A stretch of DNA of 64,000 nt, taken from an uncultured Methanoregula sp. GTDB lineage: Archaea > Halobacteriota > Methanomicrobia > Methanomicrobiales > Methanospirillaceae. The position numbers and the translations under genes were made by a program. Below the pieces are notes generated by a model, which was not told the origin of the DNA, ran no database searches, and was given only the letters and a program-made list of their open reading frames with translations. The DNA is taken from positions 868,001 through 932,000 of the forward strand of contig NZ_OY763919.1 of assembly GCF_963667735.1 (NCBI RefSeq). Reading direction: 5' to 3'. Each line of letters starts with the position of its first letter. Positions within the stretch are counted from its first letter, which is position 1. Of this stretch, positions 7,657 to 18,447 are shown one piece after another.

Positions 7657-7973
7657 CTTGTTGCAACACCGGTCCGGCGCCATATGCGGTTCCGTCAATC
7701 GCGGGGGATACTTCCCATCCCGAATGATTGGGGAGTTCTCCCGCAATACACGTTTTCTTTTTTAGTAACCTGATCCGGTTACTGGTATGGATGCGTTTTT
7801 GGCATCACTCTTCTCCTTGTTTCAGTATAATTTCCCCGGAAAATTGTCCACTATACAGGCTGTCCGTCATTGATGCGGAACACCGTTACCGGCCTACCAG
7901 AATTTCCTGACTGGAAAGAGACCACAAGACCGCACAATAGTTATTCATAAAAACACTTCAAACTCCATTGATC
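7657..7973. other. Intergenic region, no gene seen
   Basis: This 317 bp stretch between the HxlR gene and the ProC-like gene holds no convincing reading frame. TTATTCATAAAAAC at about 7941-7955 is a plausible TATA element for the next gene, whose start has no ribosome site and may be leaderless or nearly so. Confidence 0.4.
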
Positions 7974-8801
7974 ATGACACGTTTCGGGTTCATTGGCACC
8001 GGTTCCATGGGCAGCATGCTCATCCGGCAGTTCATCCTTGCAGGGGTTGCCCAGCCGGGGGAGATAGTTGCATGCAGCAGACAGGGCGCTTCTGCCCGGG
8101 CTGTTGCGGAGAAGACCGGCATTGCCGTGAGGGATACCCCGCAGGAGGTTGCACAGGATGCAGAAGTCCTCTTTCTCTGCGTCCGCCCGCTTGAGATAAA
8201 AGGCGTGCTCGCAGATCTGCAAAATTCCCTCTCAGACCGCACTCTCCTCGTTTCAATCGCCAGCTCAGTAACAATTGCAGATCTGTCCGGATGGACCGGG
8301 CCGGGCGTGCGATGTGTCCGGATGCTCCCGAGCGTGACTGCGGAAGAGCATGCCGGCATCTCCCTTGTTGCCTGGGGACCGGGTGTGACCGAGGGCGATA
8401 AGGAGCTCATCTTCTCGCTCTTCTCTGCCATCGGTACTCCTGTAGAAATCGAAGAGCGGCACTTTGAGATTTACGGGGATCTGACGAGCTGCGCACCGGC
8501 CCTGATATCAGCCATGATGCAGGAGTTTGCATTGTCTGCAGTCCGGAAAGAAGGGGTCAGTCCGGCGCTGGCAGCATATCTCGTGCAGCAGACCCTTATC
8601 GGGACCGCATGGCTGCTTGACCGTGATGATATGGGGTTTGATGAGCTTATCGGGCGCGTTGCAACCAAAGGGGGCATCACCGAAGAAGGGGTGACGGTGC
8701 TCCGGAACCGCCTCCCGGCGGTCTATGAAGAACTGCTGGACGCCACCCATAAAAAACATGAAGTGCTCATAAAGAAGATAGCAGAACAGGATCTTCCCTG
8801 A
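7974..8801 (+). CDS. Pyrroline-5-carboxylate reductase-like protein (ProC family)
   Basis: The 275-residue protein starts with the Rossmann motif FGFIGTGSMGSMLI and has the CVRPLEIKGVL nicotinamide-site segment. Late in the chain ATKGGITEEGV corresponds to the family's TPGGTT-E-G substrate loop. ProC makes proline from pyrroline-5-carboxylate with NAD(P)H. The two differences in that loop and the lack of proA/proB nearby mean a related imine reductase cannot be excluded. ATG 7974 is preferred over an in-frame TTG 6 bases earlier because the Rossmann strand follows immediately. It converges on the next gene. Confidence 0.72.
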   Translation: MTRFGFIGTGSMGSMLIRQFILAGVAQPGEIVACSRQGASARAVAEKTGIAVRDTPQEVAQDAEVLFLCVRPLEIKGVLADLQNSLSDRTLLVSIASSVTIADLSGWTGPGVRCVRMLPSVTAEEHAGISLVAWGPGVTEGDKELIFSLFSAIGTPVEIEERHFEIYGDLTSCAPALISAMMQEFALSAVRKEGVSPALAAYLVQQTLIGTAWLLDRDDMGFDELIGRVATKGGITEEGVTVLRNRLPAVYEELLDATHKKHEVLIKKIAEQDLP

Positions 8802-8821
8802 TAACGCTATTCTTATCAGGG
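8796..8821. terminator. Stem-loop between convergent genes
   Basis: A perfect 9-bp inverted repeat (CCCTGATAA, 8-base loop, TTATCAGGG) overlaps the stop codon of the ProC-like gene and precedes the convergent gene end at 8845. It has no long T run. A bidirectional terminator or transcript-end structure is plausible. Confidence 0.4.
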
Positions 8822-8844
8822 TGCTCCCGGCTTTACAAAAACAG

Positions 8845-9720
8845 TCAGGCCTGGAGGTTCATCCATCCCAGATCCTTTTCCCCAAATTCTGACGACCGGG
8901 CTTTCCTCTTCTCCGGTGTAGGTTCCGTGTACCTTACCGGGGAGCCGGACTCGATCGGCAGCCGGGATTCCTGGCGGCGCTGTTCCATCATCACTTCGAT
9001 CATATCCCGATCAAGGGACGTATCTCCCGGGGAGAGGATCCTGTTCAGGGTGTACATCTCCTCGATGAACTGGTAAGGCCCGATCTCCCGGAATTCATCG
9101 GGGGCAACCGGCATGAGGCTCGATATCTGTTTTATTGCGCCTGCATTCTTTTTGCTGATGTATCCCAGGACGTGATAAGATTCCACGAGAGCTTCAAGCT
9201 GGGAATGCCCGAATTTCTTTACCCCGCCATCTGTCCAGCAGTAGAGATGGTAGGTTTTCTGGAGGGGAAGTGTTTCCTGAGGGGGCGAAGCGGGCGGAAT
9301 TCCACGTTCGGGCAGTTCGGACAACGTGGTTGCCGGTAAAGGATACTGAAGTGAAGGTACGGTGGAGGCAGGCAGTACAACAACCGGAGGTTCCTCGCGG
9401 AGATCTTTTTCAAGCGAGGCTGACTCTATTTCAAGGCAGGATTCCCGTGCATCGAGTGCAGCTTCCCGCGCTTCCAGCGCAGATGTTTTTTCCGCATATT
9501 CCGGATCAACCGCCGGCTGTTTGGCACCTGAATTGCCCGAAGAGACCAGCGTGAACGGGTTCTCCAGCTCGTTCATCCGTTCACGGATATCCATGAGCAG
9601 GCGCTTGATAGTGATTTTAAGAAGATCAACCTCTCGTTCAAGGTTCTGGAGCTTGACAGCGGGATCATCTGAGGTTGCAGCCAGAATGATATCATCGATA
9701 TGGGTTTGATCGACCGCCAT
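8845..9720 (-). CDS. Possible archaellum accessory protein related to FlaC/FlaD/FlaE (ArlCDE)
   Basis: The 291-residue protein has an N-terminal coiled coil (about residues 20-55: LEREVDLLKITIKRLLMDIR then ERMNELENPF). A glutamate/alanine-rich second coil, a proline-rich linker (about 110-155) and a compact region with WTDGG, LEALVESYHVLGYISKK follow. The coil ending in ENPF and the W...LE.L..YY..GWIS-like block resemble archaellum cytoplasmic accessory proteins. That is pattern recognition only, and no other archaellum gene is in the window. An AT-rich promoter lies upstream. If not archaellar, it is an unknown coiled-coil protein. Confidence 0.5.
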   Translation of the reverse strand: MAVDQTHIDDIILAATSDDPAVKLQNLEREVDLLKITIKRLLMDIRERMNELENPFTLVSSGNSGAKQPAVDPEYAEKTSALEAREAALDARESCLEIESASLEKDLREEPPVVVLPASTVPSLQYPLPATTLSELPERGIPPASPPQETLPLQKTYHLYCWTDGGVKKFGHSQLEALVESYHVLGYISKKNAGAIKQISSLMPVAPDEFREIGPYQFIEEMYTLNRILSPGDTSLDRDMIEVMMEQRRQESRLPIESGSPVRYTEPTPEKRKARSSEFGEKDLGWMNLQA

Positions 9721-10015
9721 GGCTTATCTCTCTACAATATTAAAATTATTAATTGATAAATATTTCGTTTTCCAAAAAACCTTAGATTGAAGTTTGTTTT
9801 GTAATATACTGCATCCTGTGACGTATCATACGGAGAACTATAGAGATGGTGATATATTTTCTTCCTGCCCGGCGGGAGAGGAGATCGGTACCATCCGGTG
9901 CCACCGGTCAGAGAACCATCGGGTACCTGCGATCTCCTGCGCAAATTATCCGGTTGCCCACACATGCCTTGGGCAATTCCGACTCCCTTATCTTTGATAC
10001 ATCCCCACTCTTTCC
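9721..10015. other. Divergent intergenic region
   Basis: The 295 bp between two divergent genes is very AT-rich next to the coiled-coil gene (9735-9800), consistent with an archaeal promoter. I see no gene in it. Confidence 0.4.
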
Positions 10016-10729
10016 ATGGACCCGGTCATAGTTCGCATCCGGCAGGAGCTTCAGAGCCAGGCAGACCCGGAGCTGCAGGAAACCTCAAAGCGGTTCTTCA
10101 AAGAGAAGATACTGTGTTACGGCATGAAAACCGCGGCAGTGGTAGCGTTATCAAAAAAGTACTGGAAAGAGATCCAAAAAAGGGACAAAGAGGAGATCTT
10201 CTCTCTCTGCGAAGAGCTCTACCGGTCGGGATTCATGGAAGAGGCCTTTATTGTTTCGAGCTGGGCACACCTTCTTGCCGATCGTTACGAGAGAGAGGAC
10301 ATCACGGTCTTCCGCAACTGGATCGACACGTACATCACCAACTGGGCCGAATGCGACGGCTTCTGCAATCATACGATGGGAAAATTCATAGAGAAATTTC
10401 CGGAGTATACCGAAGAACTGAAACGCTGGACAGAGTCGGATAACCGCTGGATGCGCCGGGCTGCTGCGGTCTCGCTCATCATCCCCGCCAAACACGGGCA
10501 TTTCCTCACCGAGGCTGTGGAAATTGCCGATCTCCTGCTGACTGACACGGACGATATGGTCCAGAAAGGGTACGGCTGGCTCTTAAAAGAAGCGAGCCGG
10601 AAGCACACCGGTGAGATCTTCTCCTATGTCATGAAGAACAAACGGGTGATGCCCCGGACCGCCCTGCGGTACGCCATTGAGCTGATGCCGGAGGATCTCC
10701 GGGCAGAGGCAATGAAAAAAGACTGGTAA
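10016..10729 (+). CDS. AlkD-like DNA alkylation repair protein (HEAT-like repeats)
   Basis: The 237-residue all-helical protein matches the DNA alkylation repair (AlkC/AlkD) family of HEAT-like-repeat glycosylases that release positively charged N3- and N7-alkylated purines. The catalytic-site region reads NWAECDGFCNHTMGKF (about residues 109-124), including the conserved Trp and Asp. RRAAAVSLIIPAK and DDMVQKGYGWLLKEAS are further family landmarks. It stands alone, with an AT-rich region upstream and a small hypothetical gene convergent downstream. Confidence 0.87.
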   Translation: MDPVIVRIRQELQSQADPELQETSKRFFKEKILCYGMKTAAVVALSKKYWKEIQKRDKEEIFSLCEELYRSGFMEEAFIVSSWAHLLADRYEREDITVFRNWIDTYITNWAECDGFCNHTMGKFIEKFPEYTEELKRWTESDNRWMRRAAAVSLIIPAKHGHFLTEAVEIADLLLTDTDDMVQKGYGWLLKEASRKHTGEIFSYVMKNKRVMPRTALRYAIELMPEDLRAEAMKKDW

Positions 10730-10819
10730 CTGCCGGAAGTGCACCTCTTCGTATAAACGTACGTGGTACACCCGCGGAAGACGTATGAACCGGTTGGTTG
10801 CAGACTCACGCGGTAAAGT

Positions 10820-11074
10820 CTATCCCATATCCCGGACATGGTGCCTGCCCCCGTCTTCGAGCTGGCGGGCCACCTCAGCTTTCATGGAGAGAAGCGCTTC
10901 CTGGGTGATCAGTTTTCCCGACATGACATGGATCTCTTTTTTTCCGGTGATGGCATTGTCTTCATACGTGACAACAAAATCCTCATGGTTTGCCATTGCA
11001 GAGAAGAGGAGATCCGTCACTGCTTCGTGAAACGGTTTCTCGTTTTTCTTCCGCCGCCCCTTCCTGATAGTCAT
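10820..11074 (-). CDS. Small hypothetical protein
   Basis: An 84-residue protein with a very basic start (TIRKGRRKKNEK) and then a mixed alpha/beta body (DFVVTYEDNAITGKKEIHVM). I recognise no family. Start ATG 11074. It converges on the AlkD-like gene and has its own short upstream region. The reading frame and composition look coding. Confidence 0.55.
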   Translation of the reverse strand: MTIRKGRRKKNEKPFHEAVTDLLFSAMANHEDFVVTYEDNAITGKKEIHVMSGKLITQEALLSMKAEVARQLEDGGRHHVRDMG

Positions 11075-11187
11075 ACTAGTACCTGCACTATCAGAAATTA
11101 TAAAATAGTGAGATCATATTCTGATTTTTTTGGGCGCTATGAAAAAGGTCCTTTCAGCAAAAGACCTGTTTTCATGGATCGCTTTTG

Positions 11188-11568
11188 TTAAACTGCCAAT
11201 GCGATCCGTGACAGGCGCTGCTCGACAAGACTCATCAGATCCTCAAGCTCCCGGCACCGGTTCAGTTCATCGGTACCGATCAGAACGGCAGTACCCCTGC
11301 CTGTCCTTACCAGCACCACCGGGAACGTCGATATCCCGCTGCCGAACTCGTTGCAGAAATCGTTCCGGTCAAGAATCCTTGAAGGGAGTTTCTGCTCCCG
11401 GATAAAGCGTTTCCATTCTTTTTTTATTCCCAGCGGGCTCTGGATGAGCGCGGAGAGGTTGCAGCCTTCCGCAGGCGATGTGCTCGAATGTGCGGAATAA
11501 TCCTTGATCCGCGGCAGCACCCCGCTGTCATTATTGCATACGAACAGAATAGAATCTTCCTGGGGCAT
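11188..11568 (-). CDS. Hypothetical protein, possible thioredoxin-fold without CxxC, beside ribonucleotide reductase
   Basis: The 126-residue protein has a predicted order of strand (ILFVCNND), long helix (KKEWKRFIREQ), strand, helix, then STFPVVLVRTGRGTAVLIG, which looks like the cis-proline strand pair of a thioredoxin/glutaredoxin fold. A terminal helix (ELEDLMSLVEQRL) follows. No CxxC is present; cysteines occur singly. The gene lies 121 bp downstream of the class II ribonucleotide reductase gene in the same direction. A role in reducing that enzyme is attractive but unproven. Confidence 0.55.
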   Translation of the reverse strand: MPQEDSILFVCNNDSGVLPRIKDYSAHSSTSPAEGCNLSALIQSPLGIKKEWKRFIREQKLPSRILDRNDFCNEFGSGISTFPVVLVRTGRGTAVLIGTDELNRCRELEDLMSLVEQRLSRIALAV

Positions 11569-11689
11569 GAAGAATCTCTCTCTTTCTGTCCGCTTATATT
11601 ATGGAACGATGGTCCGGGTTCAATCAATGGAATCCTGTGTTCAATGAACGGCAGGACAAAACCCGGATATTATACCGTGTCCACCGCTT

Positions 11690-13906
11690 TCAGCTGCAGC
11701 CGGTCCAGCCGCAGTTCTTGCAGATTCCCTTGTTGCAGCCTTCCCCGAAATCGAGGGGCTCGTTGCATTCGGGGCAGGGATTTCTGGTCCCCACTTCCCG
11801 GATGTCCCAGTCCTTTAAGGTAGTGATACTCTGGTTCCGGGCCGAGAGCTCGATACACCGCCCCACAACATCAGCACAGGAATGGCCTTCCGATGATGGG
11901 TTCTTGATGGCAGAGATGCAGTTGACTTTCGCAAACTGTTTGACGAATTTCTGGTAGGGAACACCATTCTGGAGCCCGGTGCTGATCGAGCGGCCAAGAG
12001 CGCTGCTGTTGGCATCGCAGCCGCCGTTCCCGACTGTCCGGATAAAGACCTCCATGGGCTTTCCTTCGTGCAGGTTCACGGTCACGTAGAGCCGGCAGCA
12101 CCCGGACTGGCAGAGATAGGTCCTGCCGGACAGTTCCCGGGGCCGCTCGATTGAGAGGGCCGGGATCTTCTCCGGCGCGTTCCTCCCGGCCACCGGCACA
12201 GCTGCCGGAACTGGTACCGGGGCGGGGGCCGCTTCTTTAAGGGCAAGAACCACATCCTCCCTGCTGCCGGTCCGGTAGATGGTGATCCCCTTGAGCTTCA
12301 GGGACCAGGCCATGAGAAGGGCCTCGGCGCAGTCATCCTTTGTGGCCGTGGAGGGCATGTTGATGGTCTTGCTGATGGATGCATGGACATGCTTCTGGAA
12401 TGCGGCCTGCATCAGGATATGATCCTTCCAGCTGATGTCCAGAGCCGTCTTGAAGAGCGCCCGGAATTCCGAAGGAAGCCAATGCAGATCCTGAACCGTC
12501 CCGGTCTCGTGGACATGGGCAAGCACTTCATCAGCCTTCTTCTGGAGCGCATCACCGGAAAGCGCGAGGCCGGTCAGGGTGCGCTTCAGGTAATCCTGGA
12601 AGACGGGGTTTACAATGATAAAGGTCTTGCCCACGGTATTCTTCCGGGTGTAGGCAAACGAGAAGATAGGTTCAATTCCGCTCGAACAGCCGGCGAGAAG
12701 GGAGATCGTCCCGGTCGGTGCGATCGTTGTCATGGCCGCGTTCCTGACCGCAAACTCTTTCCAGATGCTTCCCTGCCAGGCCGGGAACGGCCCGGCCTTT
12801 TCAGCCCGCCGACGCGATTCGTCAACAGCGGTCTCCGTCACGATCTGCATGATCCGCTCGCACCAGGCCCGGCCACCGGAGGAATCGTACGCCTGGCCGG
12901 TCATGAGGAGCGCATCGTGGACACCCATGAGGCCGAGGCCGATCTTCCGGGTTCTCCTTGTCGCATCCCCTATCTGGGGGATGGGGAAGACATTGTGCTC
13001 GATGACCAGGTCGAGGAACCGGGTGGCCATCCGGGCAGTCTCGCGAAGCAGGGTCTCGTCAAGGGTCCCGTTCTCCACGCACGCTGCAAGGTTGATACTC
13101 CCAAGAACACAGCTCTCATACGGGAGGAGTGGCTGCTCGCCGCAGGGATTGGTAGTATCAATCTCGCCAAGCTGGGGAGTCGGATTATTACGGTTGATCT
13201 CGTCGTAAAAGAGGATGCCCGGCTCGCCGTTCTTCCAGATCCCCTCAACAATCCCGGTCCAGATCTGGCCAACCGTAACATTTTCCCCGGTGTGGGGATG
13301 GGTAATCCAGACGGTCCCGAACTGCTTGCGGGAGACAAGATCCATGAACTTGTCGTTGACCAGAATGGATATATTGAAATTGGAAAACTCGCCTTCCTTT
13401 GTTTTTGCCGTGATGAACGCAAGGATATCGGGGTGCCAGACATCGAGGATCCCCATGTTTGCGCCGCGACGCCGGCCACCCTGCTTGATGACCTCGGTAG
13501 CCGCATTGAAGACCCGCATAAATGAGACGGGGCCCGAGGCAACACCATCGGTGGACTGGACGGGAGATCCCTCGGGACGGAGGTGCGAGAAATTGTACCC
13601 GGTTCCCCCGCCGGTTTTGTGGATGATCGCACCCTGCTTCATGGCATCGAAAATGCCATCGATCGAATCGTTAACCGGCAGCGTGAAACACGCAGAGAGC
13701 TGGCCGAGTTCCGTGCCGGCATTCATCAGGGTCGGGGAGTTGGGAAGGAAACGCAGGGAGCGCATGGCCTCAAAAAAGTGGTCTTCCTCATCCCTGTCAC
13801 CGGCAAGAGCCGACGCTACACGATGACAGATGTCCTCGAATGACTTTTCCCCTTTCCGGAAATAACGTGCGGAAAGGATGCTGTCAACAACAGGTGATGA
13901 ACTCAT
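11690..13906 (-). CDS. nrdJ: Adenosylcobalamin-dependent (class II) ribonucleoside-diphosphate reductase
   Basis: The 738-residue enzyme makes deoxyribonucleotides using a B12-derived thiyl radical. Visible landmarks are [19 protein letters not shown] (first redox cysteine), the active-site [14 protein letters not shown] with the radical cysteine and glutamate, and the [17 protein letters not shown] phosphate loop. A TSCPD-type region is rich in Cys ([14 protein letters not shown]), and a C-terminal zinc ribbon reads CPECN...[10 protein letters not shown]. No ATP-cone is present at the short N-terminus. Cobalamin dependence fits the cobD gene about 2 kb upstream in the same direction. Confidence 0.96.
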   Translation of the reverse strand: MSSSPVVDSILSARYFRKGEKSFEDICHRVASALAGDRDEEDHFFEAMRSLRFLPNSPTLMNAGTELGQLSACFTLPVNDSIDGIFDAMKQGAIIHKTGGGTGYNFSHLRPEGSPVQSTDGVASGPVSFMRVFNAATEVIKQGGRRRGANMGILDVWHPDILAFITAKTKEGEFSNFNISILVNDKFMDLVSRKQFGTVWITHPHTGENVTVGQIWTGIVEGIWKNGEPGILFYDEINRNNPTPQLGEIDTTNPCGEQPLLPYESCVLGSINLAACVENGTLDETLLRETARMATRFLDLVIEHNVFPIPQIGDATRRTRKIGLGLMGVHDALLMTGQAYDSSGGRAWCERIMQIVTETAVDESRRRAEKAGPFPAWQGSIWKEFAVRNAAMTTIAPTGTISLLAGCSSGIEPIFSFAYTRKNTVGKTFIIVNPVFQDYLKRTLTGLALSGDALQKKADEVLAHVHETGTVQDLHWLPSEFRALFKTALDISWKDHILMQAAFQKHVHASISKTINMPSTATKDDCAEALLMAWSLKLKGITIYRTGSREDVVLALKEAAPAPVPVPAAVPVAGRNAPEKIPALSIERPRELSGRTYLCQSGCCRLYVTVNLHEGKPMEVFIRTVGNGGCDANSSALGRSISTGLQNGVPYQKFVKQFAKVNCISAIKNPSSEGHSCADVVGRCIELSARNQSITTLKDWDIREVGTRNPCPECNEPLDFGEGCNKGICKNCGWTGCS

Positions 13907-14157
13907 GGATATCCCGGATTTTTTTTAATTATGGCAGTTTTGAATTTCCACGGCAGGGGTGCCACCTGTTCCTGAGTACGAAAATGAAAGATGGTACCCT
14001 GCCCGCTGGTTGGATCTTCTCTTGTGAGTGGTCTCCCTAAGTTAAAAACCGTTTCTTGTCAGCCAGTTTCAGGTTAAAAACATTGCAGTCACGGCAAGAC
14101 TTGGGGAAGGATCTGGTTTCCTCTTTTCTGATAGGGGGGAGGGGAGGGTGGGAGATT

Positions 14158-14752
14158 TTATCGTCCCTGTTGGATGAAACCAAGCTTGTGGAGGAACCGT
14201 TCATGAAGCCGGGTATCGTCTCCCATCTCGGGGTGGAAGGAAAACGCCACGTGCCGGCCCTTCTCCACGGCAACAACGCCTTGATCAACTGAGGAGAGCA
14301 CCCTGAGATCAGTACCGGTCCGGGTGACCACCGGGGCGCGGATAAATACCGCATGGAACGGACCCCCCTCCAGTCCATCAACCGAGAGATCGGCCTCGAA
14401 CGATTCCCGCTGCCGGCCAAAGGCATTCCGGTCAACGGTCATGTCCATGAGAGAGAGCGGGTGAACCCTCGGATCGGCAACCTCCGTTGCCATGAGCACC
14501 ATGCCGGCACAGGTTGCAAAGATCCCGCCATCGAACTGACGAATCGGATCGTACAGTCCGTTCTTGTCGATGAGTCGGGAGATGGTGGTCGATTCCCCGC
14601 CGGGGATCGCCAGGGCATGGCACCCGGCAAGATCCGCAGGGCTCCGCACCTCGAAGACTTCGGACGAGGGCCCGTACCCCATCCGTTCGAGCGCCAGGAG
14701 GAACGCGTCGATATGCTCGCTCACATTCCCCTGCAGCGCCAGGACACCGATC

Positions 14753-14763
<11 letters not shown>
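14158..14763 (-). CDS. pdxT: Pyridoxal 5'-phosphate synthase glutaminase subunit
   Basis: The 201-residue class I glutamine amidotransferase supplies ammonia to PdxS. It begins [15 protein letters not shown] after a GTG start at 14763, which overlaps the end of pdxS by 11 bp. It has the oxyanion segment PGGESTTI, the nucleophile cysteine in [11 protein letters not shown], and the His/Glu pair in FHPEMGDD. A longer in-frame reading would run inside pdxS and has no family similarity. Last gene of the purA-to-pdxT operon. Confidence 0.96.
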
Positions 14764-15645
<882 letters not shown>

Positions 15646-15649
<4 letters not shown>

Positions 15650-16587
15650 ATACCTGTACTATTGATCAAGGATCCCAATAAAAACAGTGCGCAACAGGCA
15701 ATACCTGCAAACATCAGGGTGACCGCCCGGGCCGTTTTTATGATATCGGGACCTCCTTCATCGAGCGTCCGTTCGCCATTCCCGATTGTGTACACACCCG
15801 GTTTCTCGAACCGGATTCCGACACCCCCGGCCATGGCGGCCATGACGATCCCGCCATTGAATCCCGGGCGCCTGTACCCGTCGCGCCGCATTACGGTCCA
15901 TGCAGGAGTGAAACGACCATGGATTGCAAAATACACCAGCAGAAGCAGGACCGTGATCCGGGCCGGGATAAAATTGAGGATATCATCCATCCGGGCCGGG
16001 CACCAGCCGATCCGCTCGCGTTCATCCCGGTACCCGAGCATCGCGTCCATGGTGTTGGCCGCACGATAGACCGCAGCGCCGGGTAGTCCGAAGAGAACAA
16101 AGAATGAGAGTGGGGAGATGATGGAATCGGTGATGTTCTCAGTCATGGACTCGTAGCCCGCGGAGAGGATATGATCCCGGTCGAGGGCGGCCGTATCGCG
16201 GGAGACGAGGAGCTGGACTTTTTCCCTGCCCCGCTCTACTCCGTCTTTTACCGCATCCACGACCGCGAGTGTGTGCTCCTCAAGCGAGCGCCAGGCAAAA
16301 CAGCTCTTCAGCAGGAACGGGGCGATGATAATATACAGGTACCACGGCGCAAGGACCGAAACAAGAAAGAACGGGAGGGAAAAGACGGCCGCTGTCAGGA
16401 TCCAGAACAGAACACCCGCGGTTCTCTGCCACCCTGGTGAATAGGACGAGGGTTTCCCCCACCACCCGATGAACCGGCCCAGCAGGGCAACCGGGTGGTA
16501 TGGAGAATGCGGATCGCCGGTTATGCGGTCCACGAGAAGCGCGGCGCAGAGGATGACCGCCGCAAGGATCAATCCTGCCGGTACCAT
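15646..16587 (-). CDS. cobD: Adenosylcobinamide-phosphate synthase CobD/CbiB
   Basis: The 313-residue integral membrane protein joins aminopropanol (phosphate) to adenosylcobyric acid in B12 synthesis. It has the family's VDRITGDP and [14 protein letters not shown] near the start, several membrane segments, and a conserved [17 protein letters not shown] block. I chose ATG 16587, where the hydrophobic N-terminus begins; it overlaps the end of the upstream membrane-protein gene by 19 bp. The product feeds the B12-dependent reductase encoded nearby. Confidence 0.93.
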
Positions 16588-17138
16588 GTATAGAGTGCCC
16601 CGACAATGAGGATGATAAAAGAGGCGGTATTGAGGAATTCGGTTCCCGTGTAGAACCATGCCGTGTAAAGGATCAGGGCTATTCCCATCAGGATCATCAG
16701 GAGATGGGGACGGCCGTGGGCAACCGGCTGGAGAGGTGCCTCTTCCGATACCATTGGCCGCAGGTGCGATGGATGGAGGACCTGGACATGCGTCGTGGTC
16801 TTCACAACGCCATAGCCTGAGATGATCTCCAGATCAAAAGAACCTTCTTCGCTCTCCTTCCGGATAGGGATCGCAAGGACAGAGGCATCGACAATATACA
16901 GGTTCTCATGGAAAAAATCGGTATACAATGCCGCGTTGGCAGCAGAGATCGTGATATGGATGGGAGCACCCCGGTTTGTGAATTTGAGCACGAGCCGGCC
17001 CCCTGATTCGGCTGTGATCTTCCCCCGGGGGAGATCGATCGAGTTGATCCCGCTGCGGTTGAGGAAGATCTCAAAGCCGGATTCGTCTCCCGGTATGTCA
17101 GGGCTGATCAATGCTGACAGGGCGAGCGGGAGACTCAT
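16569..17138 (-). CDS. Conserved archaeal membrane protein of unknown function
   Basis: The 189-residue protein has a beta-rich extracytoplasmic-type N-terminal region (about 1-125, with FTNRGAPIHITIS) and two closely spaced C-terminal membrane helices (about 145-185, LLMILMGIALILYTAWF and the segment before YRQD). I do not recognise a functional family. It lies between a Trm112-like gene (11 bp) and cobD (19 bp overlap) in a tightly packed operon, which suggests coordinated expression but does not reveal the role. Confidence 0.7.
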   Translation of the reverse strand: MSLPLALSALISPDIPGDESGFEIFLNRSGINSIDLPRGKITAESGGRLVLKFTNRGAPIHITISAANAALYTDFFHENLYIVDASVLAIPIRKESEEGSFDLEIISGYGVVKTTTHVQVLHPSHLRPMVSEEAPLQPVAHGRPHLLMILMGIALILYTAWFYTGTEFLNTASFIILIVGALYTWYRQD

Positions 17139-17149
17139 ACCGTTACCTC

Positions 17150-17329
17150 TTACTGGGATGTCTGGGGGAGGAGGTTGGGGATGCCTTCATGGATGGGATA
17201 CTCAACGCTGCAGGCAGCACAGTGGAGGCCGCCTTCGAGGATCTCTTTCTCATTCTCATCGGTGACCGCAAGAGTGAGATCCCCTTTGCAGACCGGGCAG
17301 CAGAGGATGTCCATGAGGGAACGTTTCAT
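17150..17329 (-). CDS. Trm112-family small zinc protein (methyltransferase activator)
   Basis: This short gene encodes 59 residues: it begins MKRSLMDILCCPVCKGDLTL and has a second cysteine pair in HCAACSVEYPIHEGIPNLLP. The two CxxC pairs (C11/C14 and C37/C40) and the closing IPNLLP block are the Trm112/YcaR signature. Archaeal Trm112 binds and activates several methyltransferases acting on tRNA, rRNA or translation factors. Its ATG overlaps the purA stop as ATGA, so it is translationally coupled to purA. Confidence 0.9.
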   Translation of the reverse strand: MKRSLMDILCCPVCKGDLTLAVTDENEKEILEGGLHCAACSVEYPIHEGIPNLLPQTSQ

Positions 17330-18339
17330 ACGAGTTCATCCCGTAAATCGATTATCTGGGTGATCTCCGGGCCGGTGGAGATGAGGGTTATCGGGCTGCC
17401 GATGTCCTCTTCCGCCTGCTTGAGGAAATCTTTTGCTTTCTTGGTGAGCCGGGAATACTCCTTTACGCCAAAACAGGATTCATCCACGCGGTCGATACCG
17501 GTGATGGCTGCCTGCGTGCACCCGTTGATCATTGCGGAATACCGGGCCATGTCCCCGTCCCAGCCGCCGATCCGGCGCTTCCGGTGGGTGACGGTTCCGA
17601 ATTCCTGGATCCCCATGGCATCGGACTTCTCAAACGACATCTCGGTGGAGAACGGGCCTTCCCCGACACGGGTCGGGTACGCCTTGAAGACCACGATGAC
17701 ATCGTCAATTTTTGTCGGGCCTACGCCGTTGTCGGCAGCAATCTGGGAAGCTGAGGTATCCTTGCTGGTCACAAAGGGATAGGTGCCGTAATATAAGGAG
17801 ATCCCAAAACCCTGCGTACCTTCAAGCAGAACGGTCTCATTCTTTTTCAGTGCTTCGTCAATTGCAAAGGGGACGTCAAGCAGGTATTCGGCAAGCTCCG
17901 GCACATCCTTGGCCTGAGGAGAGACTCGCATAACCCTGTCGGAATTGGCGGGTCCGCAGCCAGAGCCGGTGCTCCCGATCTTCTTTGAAAGGTGGGCGCT
18001 TCCCTTGTCCCGCGCAATGTGATCTTCGGTGATGATACCGCAGCGCTTGTCAACAAATACGCGTCCCTTTACACCCAGCATCTCCACTTCGTGTTTCAGG
18101 ACCCGGGGGTCGACGAGCACGCCGCTTCCGATACAGAGTTTCGCTTCTTTATATACAAAACCGGAAGGAACCATCCGGACGCCATATTCCTTGGTTCCAA
18201 CCTGGACAGTGTGTCCGGCATTCGGACCTACACCGCCGCGGGAGATGATTACGGGTTTGTCCTTGTGGGCGATATGGGCAACAACTTTGCCCTTACCCTC
18301 ATCCCCAAAAAATCCACCAACGATGATCGAGCAACTCAT
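17326..18339 (-). CDS. purA: Adenylosuccinate synthetase
   Basis: The 337-residue enzyme converts IMP and aspartate to adenylosuccinate with GTP. It has the GTP-site GGFFGDEGKGKVVAHIA, GVGPNAGHT, and EGTQGFGISLYYG segments. At 337 residues it is the short archaeal form rather than the roughly 430-residue bacterial one. It heads the operon that continues through the Trm112-like gene, the membrane protein, cobD, pdxS and pdxT; a possible promoter lies in the 108 bp upstream. Confidence 0.97.
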   Translation of the reverse strand: MSCSIIVGGFFGDEGKGKVVAHIAHKDKPVIISRGGVGPNAGHTVQVGTKEYGVRMVPSGFVYKEAKLCIGSGVLVDPRVLKHEVEMLGVKGRVFVDKRCGIITEDHIARDKGSAHLSKKIGSTGSGCGPANSDRVMRVSPQAKDVPELAEYLLDVPFAIDEALKKNETVLLEGTQGFGISLYYGTYPFVTSKDTSASQIAADNGVGPTKIDDVIVVFKAYPTRVGEGPFSTEMSFEKSDAMGIQEFGTVTHRKRRIGGWDGDMARYSAMINGCTQAAITGIDRVDESCFGVKEYSRLTKKAKDFLKQAEEDIGSPITLISTGPEITQIIDLRDELV

Positions 18340-18447
18340 TGTGTTTCATGTAGTATTGGTCAAGTTCCAAAATAAAGTATCCCTCAGGATCGGATAGCAA
18401 AAACGGGAGGGTATATCAGGGATTGTATGGGGGGGTCTGCAGGGATA

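Noticed and set aside
12383-13525. Long open frame (380 codons) on the plus strand within nrdJ
   Set aside because: It lies wholly antisense to a clear ribonucleotide reductase, and its product shows no family motif.
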